Shown here: piece after piece, positions 10,501-22,500 of the stretch | Layout of the letters: each line of letters starts with the position of its first letter | Numbering within the stretch: position 1 is the first letter of the stretch | Source: Leptasterias polaris | Taxonomy: Eukaryota > Echinodermata > Asteroidea > Forcipulatida > Asteriidae | Reading direction: 5' to 3' | Length of the DNA stretch: 64,000 bases | Assembly: GCA_037783415.1 (NCBI GenBank) | Contig: JAZGTN010000176.1 | Coordinates: 682,001 to 746,000, forward strand | Translations under genes and position numbers: made by a program | Notes under the pieces: model-generated | What the model was told of the DNA's origin: nothing | The model's input: the letters and a program-made list of their open reading frames with translations, nothing else | Database searches by the model: none

Positions 10501-13500
10501 CTGACCTCTGCCTCGAGCGTTCCCCCTGGACGAACTGGGAGCACCCTGACCCGAGGCCCTGCGAAGATTGATCTTATCTGTAGCTTTAATTCGCTTAGCC
10601 TCCAATTCCATCACCTCCTGGAACTTTCCTGCAAAGAGATCAGAACCCAACTGTGGGAGACCTTCCAGACTAGTCTTGACACCATCAGAAGGAAGAAAGA
10701 TGGAATCAATTACGTTGGTCCTACGGGCAGCTGTGACAATCATAGACACCCTTGTGAACTGATCCATACAGATCCTAAGACAGTCATCCAGACAGCGAAA
10801 TGCCATCTCGGTGGCTTCAGCTAAGACTGGAGAATCCGTTTCACAAGAACATACCAAATACTCTGATAACAATTGAAGGAAACAGGAGACACAGAGACCT
10901 GCACGTGAAGCCGTGTCTACCTTTAGGGAACGTTGCAAAATTAAACATGCGGTATTCACACTGGTACTGGTGTTTTTTGAGGTAGTACTGGTACTTGATG
11001 GCTGTGATAACCTGCTCATTATTAAACTTACAGGTCAGCGCACACAGCCATTTTGTCATAGAATTATTCAAGAGCAAAGATCTTCCAAGTAAGCTAGTGC
11101 ACAGTACAAAGGAACTATTCAAGACAGACTTCATCCCCTTAATCCCTGGTTGCAGTGGATAATTGGGCTTTGTTAAGATGTGTTATCTCTGTCTTTTTCT
11201 TACTCTCATGCCTTTTTGGGAATCCTGGACTGATGATGAGGGAAGGTCTTTACCGTTTTGATTAATAATTTCCTGCTATGCATTTTGGCTGGATGGTTTT
11301 CAATTTTTTTAAAGTAAGGGCTCCCGAGGTATTAAATAAACATACACAAGACTTATAAATCATATTCAAATTCAAATTATCTGCTAAGGGAAGTGTGAGT
11401 TGTTTTAAGTAGATGTAGATAACTAATACTTTTCCCAAGAATTCATAAAGAGCAAGCAAAGTTGAAAACAAATTCGAGATATTTCAGAATTGCTTAAAAT
11501 CCTCAAATTTATTTATACATGTACATGTACATGTACATAAAAAATTGTCAGGCCGTGTGCTAACAGTTTTCCCAGCTTTCTGTGTTAATCCTTTCCTGCA
11601 ACAGTGATCAGTTTCATGCCAGGTGGCCCTAAGGTGAAATCCTTTAATCCCCACAAAATTTTACAATGCTTGCTTTGCCCTGTTTGGTGAGGTATTGTCG
11701 GAAAACCTCAAGCCATTGAACCCATAGTTCCTTTGAGTAGCCATGGTCTTAATGAGCATGGCATGACCTCTCATGCATAGATTATTCAGGTTTACAAGAA
11801 TCTATTCATACCTACTTCCAACAAACCCTTACATGGGCACCGCAGGAAAAAACACTGGTACCGGTGTGAATACCGCGTGTTTAATTTTGCAACGTTCCCT
11901 TACCAGGACATCCTCCAATGTGTTCTTTTCTTTCCCTGGAAACAGAGCCTTGACTGATGTGCGGGTCCCAGCATCGGCCGCAATCTTATCTCTGGAAGCA
12001 GAGGGCAGCACAGGGATGGATAAGAACCTTTCGTAGTCCGCCTGAGGGACTTTGAAGGGACGAACCCGCTTGACCTCGGAGAGCGTCTTCATCCGGTCTG
12101 CACTAATTCGGTCGATTGGTAGAATTGGAAAATTGTCGTCTTTAGCGGTTGCAGGAGCTGTGCGGCGTTTAAAAGACTGACGGGAACCTCCATCAGAAGC
12201 CACTGGCTCGTCCGTGGCTCGCCCGTGGGTAAAGGCCGTGCCCCATGGGTGCAATGCAAGGGGTTAAAGGCCGTTGCACTAACATTGGTCGTTACGTCGG
12301 ACTGAGAAGACGGCTTTTGAAGCCTGGAAACGTCAGTCGGAGCCTGACTGGCAGATGGCGGGACCCCAGCGGGGGTATATACGTTCATCATCGGAAAATT
12401 CGTCCGAAACAAAAATAGAAACCGCAGCTTCTGACCCCGAGTCTGATGACTGAACCATCGGTTCCAGAGGGGTAGTTGGAACTGGCGGAGCCGGCATGGC
12501 TGGATTTGGGATGAGCGAACAGATCGTGGCTGAAAGGTCGCGGAACCCCTGCAAGAGAAGCGCTGTAGAATGGGTCTGGCGATCTGCGGTGTCTACGGCG
12601 GTCTCGTGAATAGTCATCGCCGGAAGATGAGCCTGAAGTGTAGTCACGTCGCTTCTTCCGATGGCTACGACAAGTATCATCTCCGCTAGAATCGGCTCTG
12701 CTGCGATGATCGCTTTGAGGGCTTGATAAAGGCTGTGATAAGGATTTCTTGACAGGCAATTTCTTCTTGCCAGTTTTAACAGCCGTGGCTGGCTTAGGGC
12801 GAGTAGAGCCAGCGGAACCACCGGGTTGCGCCCCTTTAGCCTTCTTTTTTCTGATAGCACCAGATGGTGAAGGGTCTGGAGTCCCGATGGGTCCAGCCCT
12901 TTCAGAACAAGGCATTATCCCTTCGGCAGTCAGTGACCGCGAAGGTATAACTTGGGAAGTTAAAAAATCAGTAGCCTCAGCCAGACTGGGAGACAGGGAC
13001 CGCGGAGGTATGTCTCCAAGTGACTCAGGAGAGTTCCGGTCTCGGTTGTCTTGCCGGAGGACAGGGACCGCAAAGGTATGTCTCCGGGAGAACTAACAGC
13101 CCCAGAACTAGCAACCCTTCCAGAGGACAGGGACCGCAAAGGTATGTCCCCGGTGGGTTTAGGGGTCCGAGCCAAAACCTTCTCGCAGGGCAGGGACCGC
13201 GAAGGTATACCTCCGGAAGGGCCAGGATCCGAAGCAGAGGAGGGTGATCGAGCACGAAGCCAAGATGTAACGATCTCCCAATCCGAATCCACCCAACTGC
13301 GGCAAACAGTGCAGGGCCTAAGCCGGTTGCAAGTTCGACAGTAGGGGTAAAGCTCATGTGAATCTTGTGGACGAGGAAGTAAAGAAGATGAACAACAAAC
13401 CTGAAAAGACAGCCGAGTTCCAAGCTTACCTCGTGGCTCCGCCATAATTTATTTATGATTTTTTTTTTTTTTTGCCAGAAATTTTGGATTTATTTCCGGT

Positions 13501-16500
13501 AAAAACAACAAAGAAAATACACCAATAAAACACTGGAAAAGGTGGTAAAGAAAGCGTATAGAAACTTACCAAAACAGCAAGTAAAACTCAACTGAAAAAC
13601 AGTAAAATATATAGCAAGGAACGGTTTCATAAAAACCTGAACGGAGCTCTTCGGAAATGCGTCTTGACTTCACGGACGCCAGAGAAAAAGAGGACGAGTT
13701 GTCTCACATGTGGCAGCATGGTGGAAGGGTCGGACGCTTGAGGGCGCTATTGCGGGCAGTGTGGTAAAAAAAGACTCTAGCGAGGAAAGCCTTCGGCTAG
13801 GGAATTACAAAACGTGTTCAGTGCCTTTAAGTCTCGCTTGTATTAAAACGAGAAAACATATCTAACAGAGATTTTGTTTTCTTGTCAGAAATCAAATCTT
13901 TGTTTTTAAATTGTAATTATGAAAAAAATGTGAATGACAATTTTAATAAAATGAGTTTTAGTTTTTATAATAAATAAAAGTAATTTGTTAATTATTGTTG
14001 ATACAAAATAAAAACTCTGGGACAATGATGTTTATTTTATCTGAACTTTATACGCAAACACCAAATGGTCACAGGGGTGTAAAATTGACACGCGGCAAAG
14101 TATATAGAGGAAGCTGATGCCTCAGCGACCATAGACTGCAATGAAAGGGCTTAGTTTCTGGCAATCACAGTGTCTGGCGATAATAATCGGGCGACCAAAG
14201 CAAGCGTTTACAAAAGTTTCATGATCAGGTGGGCAAATATTCGAAAAAATTTGCAAGATACCAGAAGCTGAGTTTGAGTTTAATTCTTGAGTTTACTTTG
14301 TTAAATTTATTTTACTTTCATTTTTTTATCACTTACATGTAGTGTTCCATTACCCCCAAAATATATATAATTTTCATGGCAATAAACTACGTTAAACTAA
14401 AGTAATTGACAAAACAAAATCTTGCCTACGTACAGCCCCTTATGGTTGGGACAACATTGGTTCCGGAAATTTAGAATAATCTCGAGACTTACACAGTCTA
14501 CTACAATGTTCAAGTGACTGAAGTACTTACCTGTAAATGATGAGATATAAGCGAACTCATCTTTGAAAGCATATGCAGTACCCAGCTGTGCTACAACAAT
14601 TAGTGTTCGTAGGATGTTCCTTTTTACAGACCACACCTTCAATAACAAAATTGTAGATTCAATGAGATAGCGTTAGATTGTACATGGATGGTTTTGAGAA
14701 ATGTGTGTAAAACAAAGGATTTAATCAATTTCCAGAAAATTCATGCCAGACTTCTAGTCAAAAACATACTTATAAAACTAGACTTAAATTTGTGTTACAC
14801 AACAAAAACAAGGTGTTCGGCATGACGTTCAAATATGGGATGTTACTCATTGTCAGCTTGAATACATCAATTTGGTTTTAAGCTTGACCAAGCAATTGTA
14901 ATACTGTGTATACAAATCTGGTAAAACTGCAACTTTAAGTCGAAGTCATGTTACAATTGATGACGTCTTTTATCAGGAAAACAAGCGTTAAATGTAATAT
15001 ATCGCGGCTTGAGCTCAATCTTGCAATTTACTATAGGAGCACAAAAATAATGCTCCAGTACATAATATTATTAAATTGGGCCCCACGAGTGCAAAACACA
15101 ACATTGCAAATTTATTGTAAATTTACAACGTGGTTGTAGATCGTTGTTACGTTTTACGCATGTTTTCTGCTAGTATTAATAAGCACACGACAATTCCTTT
15201 TATCACCTTAGTGATGAAATGCCTTATATTCAGCGTACCCTGTCACCGATTAACGTTTTACAGCAAATCAAAGCAAATTGACCACGTCATTGACCACCAT
15301 CATTGATGAAAAACAATGGAAAAGTGCACGCGTGTACGCGCTACGCACGACTCAAAGTGTGTCTTTGTTGGCCAACAAAAATGCTCACATTGGTGTTTGC
15401 GTAGACTAAAACGAGCCGATCTGTCACAGAGCAAGCCAATAATGCCACAGAGCGTGGTAAAAGCATGACCATAATTTGATATAGCACCACCAGCTTTAGC
15501 AAAAGTTTTAAAAAGCACACGATCGAAAGCATAGCATTTGATTGTTAACGAGGTTTGCATGGACGGCTGTTTTAGAGACTAACAAAGCGTATTGTCAAAA
15601 GCAGGTTGCGCGAACCTTGAACAGAGACTAGACCACAAGCATGTTTGATGGACTTTGAACCTTGCGGATGATTTGCTCAACGTATACACACACACTACGT
15701 GATAAAAAAACAGTAAACTGGTTTAGTTCGCGTAGTGTGTGTGTAGCCCGTGGTTTGACAGCGGGTCAATAAATACCCGTAATAATTGGTCAATATTTCA
15801 AATATTTGTATAAAAAAAGGAATGACGTCATCATGTTCTTTCTTTAGATTTACATAGTCAATATCACTGTCTTTCAACATGCCAAGTTTCAACTCAGTCA
15901 ATCTTGTGGTTTTGTAAATACACGGCTTCAAAAAGTAAACCTTTAAGGCGATACCACGTGACACACGATGACGTCATCAATCTAAAACTTCACACATATG
16001 TTGTCTGCATGAAGGTCATTATGTATACCAATTTCGAAACGATTATCTTAAACTTCGCCACAGACATCTAGGAAAAGTGCATTTTTAATTGTTTTCAACC
16101 TGCCGCTAGAGGGCGCTCTTGACTTTTATGACGTCATTTGTCTTATTTTGTTAAACCAGACTCTTGCTCGACTATAACACCGTTAAAAAAAACTTCAAAA
16201 AGTGTGCCACTTTTAAATTACAAGGCACTTCCTGTTTCTTCCTGTTTCGACCGGAAGTAGAGGTCATGTGAGGTCACGCACACGACAAAAAATAAAGACC
16301 TATATGACCTAAGTATGATCCCGCATAAAACAACCGCCGGTCTCTTAAGTGTGATTTGTTACAGAATTTCAAAGATTAATTTATTTTTTTCTAAAAACCT
16401 TGTAATTTGACACCTGATGACGTCATCATGACGTAAATGAAACGGTTTCGTCTCCTAATGGTTATCTAACTATGGTAGAAATTTCAAGTTTATACGAGCT

Positions 16501-19500
16501 TGGGAAGTGTGCTTTTGTTAGCGGACAATCGCGGGGGATAAGAAGAAGAAGAAGAAGTATTAACTAGACATAATTTTTTGTTGGAAACAAAAAAGAGGTG
16601 TTCGGTGTGACCTCGTGTTTCAAAGAAATGTTATAAACATGTCTGTGTATTAAATATTGTACACTTCTATAAAGTCTTTAGAATGGTGGTTCTAAAGATT
16701 TGACCAAACTTTTTGGATGTAACACATCCCAGCTTGAGTACATATGCAAAGTTTCCATTTGATCACCAAAGTTGTTCTGTACATATAGATCTTGTAAAAC
16801 ACTACCTTGGTGGTAACATAACATGAAAATCGATGACGTCGTGAAAACGTCACTCCACGTTATATCCTTGTAGGACCTACCAAGTCTCATGCAAAATGAA
16901 ATTTGACTATAGCTTGCTTTGTACTGAAGATATGTACCAATTGGTCAAAATTTCTAAAATTTGTATAAAACAAATTGATGACGTCATCAAGTCGTCACTC
17001 TAGCTTTAAGTAGTCAATATAACTGTCTATCAACATGCCAAGTTTCAACTCAGTCAAACTTGTGGTTTTGTAGATACACAGCTTCAAAAAGTAAACCTTT
17101 AATGCGATACCACGTGACACACGATGACGTCATCAATCTAAAAATTCACACATATGTTGTCTGCAAGAAGGCCATTATGTATACCAATTTTGAAACGATT
17201 ATCATAAACTTCGCCACAGACATCTAGTAAAAGTGTATTTTTAATTGTTTTCAACCTGCCGCTAGAGGGCGCTCTTGACTTTTATGACGTCACTTGTCTT
17301 ATTTTTTTAAACCAGACTCTTGCTCGACTATAACACCGTTAAAAAAAACTTCAAAAAGTGTGCCACTTTTAAATTACAAGGCACTTCCTGTTTCTTCCGG
17401 AAGTAGAGGTCATGTGAGGTCACGCACACGACAAAAAATAAAGACCTATATGTCCTAAGTATGATCCCGCATAAAACAACCGCCGGTCTCTTAAGTGTGA
17501 TTTGTTACAGAATTTCAAAGATAAAATTTTTTAATTTTAAAAACCTTGTAACTTGACACCTGATGACGTCATCATGACGTAAATGAAACGGTTTCGTCTC
17601 CTAATGGTTATCTAACTATGGTAGAAATTTCAAGTTTATACGAGCTTGGGAAGTGTGCTTTTGTTAGCGGCGAAGAGAAGAAGAAGAATCTGAAGAAGTA
17701 AAAAAAAAAAAAAAAACGAACAATAAGAAGAGGTGTTCGGAGCTACGCTCCGCTCCGAACACCTAACTAGACATAATTTTTTTTTGGAAACAAAAAAGAG
17801 GTGTTCGGTGTGACCTCGTGTTTCAAAGAAATTTTATAAACATGTCTGTGTATTAAATTTTGATATACTTCTATAGAGTCTTTAGAATGGTGGTTCTAAA
17901 GATTTGACCAAACTTTTTGGATGTAACACATCCCAGCTTGAGTACAAGCAAAGTTTCCATTTGATCACCAAAGTTGTTCTGTACATATAGATCTTGTAAA
18001 ACACTACCTTGGTGGTGACATAACATGAAAATCGATGACGTCGTGAAAACGTCACTCAACATTATATCCTTGTAGGACCTTCCAAGTCTCATGCAAAATT
18101 AAATTCGATTATAGCTTGCTTTGAACTGAAGATATGTAACAATTGGTCAAAATTTCAATAATTTGTATAAAAAGAATTGATGACGTCATCAAGTCGTCAC
18201 TCTAGCTTTAAGTAGTCAATATAACTGTCTATCAACATGCCAAGTTTCAACTCAGTCAATCTTGTGGTTTTGTAGATACACAGCTTCAAAAAGTAAACCT
18301 TTAATGCGATACCACGTGACACATGATGACGTCATCAATCTAAAAATTCACACATATGTTGTCTGCAAGAAGGTCATTATGTATACCAATTTTGAAACGA
18401 TTATCATAAACTTCGCCACAGACATCTAGTAAAAGTGTATTTTTAATTGTTTTCAACCTGCCGCTAGAGGGCGCTCTTGACTTTTATGACGTCACTTGTC
18501 TTATTTTTTTAAACCAGACTCTTGCTCGACTATAACACCGTGAAAAAAAACTTCAAAAAGTGTGCCACTTTTAAATTACAAGGCACTTCCTGTTTCTTCC
18601 TGTTTCGACCGGAAGTAGAGGTCAAGTCATGTCACGCACACAATAAAAAATGAAGACCCATATTACCTCTATATAATCCCGCAAAAAGTAACCGACGGTC
18701 TCTTCATCTTGATTTGATATGGATTTTCAAAGATTAAATTTTTTAATTTTAAAAACCTTGTAACTTGACACCTGATGATGTCATCATGACGTAAATGAAA
18801 CAGTTTCGTCTCCTAATGGTTATCTAACTATGATAGAAATTTCAAGTTTATATGAGCTTGGGAAGTGTGTTTTTGTTAGCGGACAAGCGGCGAAGAGAAG
18901 AAGAAGAATCTGCAAAGAAGTAAAAAAAAAAAAAAAAAACGAACAATAAGAAGAGGTGTTCGGAGCTACGCTCCGCTCCGAACACCTAAAAAGTAAGAAA
19001 AAAAACCGGAACAAAAACAAGAGGTGTTCCGGGCGGAGTGCCCGAACACCTAATGAGCCGAAAATTGCATTAAAGGCAAAGTATACCTATGGTTTTTGGA
19101 ACCGTTCGATTGTTTCAATCCTATTTAAATGTAGATATATACAATAAAACCAACTTGTGAAAATTTCATTTCAAAAGGTGGTCGCGTTTTTGAGATATCA
19201 CAGAAAATCCGGAGTGAATATGTCTACGGAGGAAGAATAATCCCTAATTGGAATACACAATCTGAGAAATGTTTCTGACAGAAACGTTTCTCCGATTCAA
19301 ATTTTGGGGCATAAAATCTGCTATCTTTTTACATAACCACATTAATTCGAAGTGAAATGTTTCTTAAAATGCTTTATTCTATCGTAGCTGCTGTAGGCTT
19401 ATGACCAATAAGTTTTTATTGCCATTAATTTTAAGAGTGATTACCAAACGTATACAGACCCTTTAAACAGTACATTGCATCTTGAAAAGGGGTTTTAACC

Positions 19501-22500
19501 CACCATTCCTTTAAAGATTAGGAAATCTTAGGTTTTGTTTTGAGTGAATAAAAAATATAACTAGAAATTCAAGTTGTTCATGTTGCTGATGCTTGATTAA
19601 AGTTTGAGATTCATAATTGATAGTTGGTGTCACCAGTTGGTGTCACCAGTTGGTGTAATACTTGGTGTAAGCCTGTTAAATATGAAAGTTTCATCAATTT
19701 AATAGTTTTCTTTACCTTTTCTTTTATGTGAATACAACTAATTGTTTATTGTTTTATTCATCAGTTATAGTTTTGTAAAATATTATCTTTTGAAACAATG
19801 TCACCAGAGGGCGCTATATTTGTAGAAAATGCCAATGGTAATTTTATACACAGAAACTGTATTCAAACTCCCTTTCATGTTGGCTGCAGAGCTAAAATTA
19901 GGGCTTTTGGTTATTTATTCACTTTAACTTCCGGTTTTGACTGGAAGACAAGGTCAAATTGGCGTCATGTCTGTTTGACTGTTTGTCTGTCAATGATCTT
20001 TCCTAAGATGTATAGATTGTAAAAAGCATGGTATGAGTGGCTCAGGAGTCATAAATTTGAATTAATGTAATTAGACACTTAATGACTTCATCATGACGTA
20101 ATTGTTCAGGTTCCATATTGATGCTGAGATTCAATTATCTGATAAGTTTCAAAGTTCAATTCAGTTTCTTTTTTGAGTTATGCTGTAAAGAAGAGTTTGA
20201 AGGAACTGTAAAGAACTGTAAAGAAGAGTTTTTGAAGACCTTTCTCGATGATATTAGATTGTAATTTTCAGGAGTTCATGGTTTTTTCAAATATTAAACT
20301 TTGATTTAATCTAATTTCACACCTGATGCTGTCATGAAGTCATGAGCATTTTGCTGTTTTTCATATTGAGGTTCAATTGTCTAATGAGTTTCAAGGCTCA
20401 ATTTCATTCAAATCTGAGTTATGGTGTAGAGAAGAGTTAAGGGGAAGATAAAGAAGGAGAACAGAAAACAAACTGCCTAATAAATCTTTACTCACATAAT
20501 ATTAATTGGAAGGGTAAGGATTTATTACATTGAGCAGTGCCACACACTGGAATGTTTGGATACGTTGGGGTGGTTAATACTGTGAAACATCTATTTGGTA
20601 AGATCATGAAATTTTGTAAAACCAATGTCTGGGCAATCAATTCTACTCTTCAAGATTCTGCACAAGGTAAGTGCTTGGTGGTAACATTGAGCAGTGGAGC
20701 TTTCACTGGCAGTTCAAGAGAACTCAGGAAAAACTTGCTAGAGGTTGTGTAAAAAGTGTCAAGGCAGATGTCGCTGGACCAGGATGAACAAAAGTGGAAA
20801 AGAAGAGGAAAGACAACACTGTTGGAGGAACAAACCACAACATAACCAGTTGCTAAAATGTACAGAAGTGGAGAGTAGCAAGTCCCAGAATTGGTTGATG
20901 AGTGGGCGACAGGCAGTTCCTGAATGTGTACCTTGTTGGTATTTACTTTGTCCATAATGTTTGAAGATCAATTACCTGGATGGACACACTGTATAATGAA
21001 TTTGAAAACTAACAATGATTAGTAGATCTTTCAATATTTGAATAAGAAACCACAGGCTTTTTTTCGAAGCAGAACACTGAATTAATCTTTGGTTTTCACA
21101 GAGGAGCTCATTATACAGGAACAATGTCATACTGTGTTTGATTTTTCAACAGAATGGATACATTCACAAATGTTTAATCAAAAGCGTAACCAGGTAACGC
21201 CGGAAGTTTTATGGACCATAAACAGTGGTATGAATAACTTGTTTCTGAAAAATATCCAGTGATGCTTGCGCAAGTCCCCCCCAAAAAATTAATATATATA
21301 TTATAATAATAATAAAAACTAGACATTATGTGTTTGTGTACAAACACGAAGCTGTTCCGGTTTTAGAAATTGAAAATCGGTTGTGTAGTTCTTGAGATAT
21401 GGTCCCACTTCCGGTTGACCCAGAAGTAAAGGTCAACGTACATGGGGTCAGGTTACGCAAGGCTAATCTCCAATGCCCAAAGAGTCCATAACTGAAAAAA
21501 GTTTGAACTTCGGTTGTGTAGTTCTTGAGATGTGGTCTCACTTCCGGTTGACCCGGAAGTAAATGTCAACATGGGGTCACGGTTACCCAAGGCTAATCTC
21601 CCATGACCAAGGAGTCTATAACTGAAAAAAGTTTGACGATCGGTTCTATAGACCTTTCTTTTGTTGATAAACAAAGTGCGCCGATTGGCATGGACGGCCG
21701 AATGTTAATAATAATAATAATAATAATGGCTTCTTATATAGCGCTCATATCCGTCACTCAGTGACGCTCAAGGCGCTTCAACAGTCAATATTTTCCTGCA
21801 AGGTATACATGTGGAGCTACTTTTTGAATTTTGAGGCCTATTTCTTTACATAGCACCATGTAATGGTTTACAAGGTGCTGTGGCGCAATATGCAGCCGAT
21901 CAAACCAGGAACACCGGGGCAAACCCCTTCTCTTTTCGATAAGTGCACTGGGTTCTTTACGTGCATTACACAACACACGGGACCAACGGCTTTACGGCTA
22001 ACCCAAAACGTTCAATTGTGTTAAAAAATGTTGTGACAAAATTCAACATTTTCTGTAAAGATTCATGAACGGAAATACCTTCCATGATTGGTTGATTTGT
22101 TTCCAACAAATTCAACACTTTTTTTGAATATTTTTGTAACACTGCTACAAACTGTGGCAATCTGTTTTGGATTTGTAGTTATGGCTTTCCATACTTTTCC
22201 AACCTGGGTTGGCAAAAACTCGGGCTGTGACGTTGCATAAAGAAAGGTCTATACTTTTCGAGATACAGTGGTCTGAAGATTGGCTAATTAAATATTCACC
22301 TCGCTGTAAATGGGCTAATTAATTAAGAATTTAAACAAATTTTACATTGAGGGTTAAGTTCATGTACTAAGCTTCAATTTGATATAGGATCTAACTCTTT
22401 CATATTTTTACGCTTTATGATATTAGGTCACATGCACGGTTGTGTAAACAGGTTTTTTTTCTTGAAATTTTGTTTATGAAACTGCTGTTACACGGGTCAC

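Larger units (their letters stand above)
7920..13806 (-). mobile_element. DIRS-like tyrosine-recombinase retrotransposon, defective, in the transporter's last intron
   Basis: On the minus strand the order is gag-like region (about 13445 to 10306), reverse transcriptase (10239 to 9571) and tyrosine recombinase (9506 to 8288). This set is flanked by inverted terminal repeats (8001-8125 and 13682-13806) with an internal complementary region near the 3' end. This is the DIRS layout: no LTR, no integrase. Integration in this group is by recombinase, so no target duplication is expected. The copy is defective. Gag is split by an insertion, the reverse transcriptase lacks its third catalytic block and RNase H, and the recombinase has a frameshift. 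It is in the same orientation as the host gene and confined to one intron (7526-14530). Confidence 0.88.

Noticed and set aside
16400..16460. Hammerhead ribozyme in CTGATGA-CGTCATCATGACG-...GAAAC of the repeat units
   Set aside because: CTGATGA and a good stem II are present, but five extra bases separate stem II from GAAA and I could not pair stems I and III around a cleavage site.
17731..17764. Rho-independent-terminator-like hairpins (GGTGTTCGGAGC...)
   Set aside because: The genome is eukaryotic and the hairpins sit at ends of repeat units, so they are element termini.
20537..20957. Overlapping frames in both strands, possible small exon
   Set aside because: No family match, no good splice junctions, and they lie between decayed repeats.
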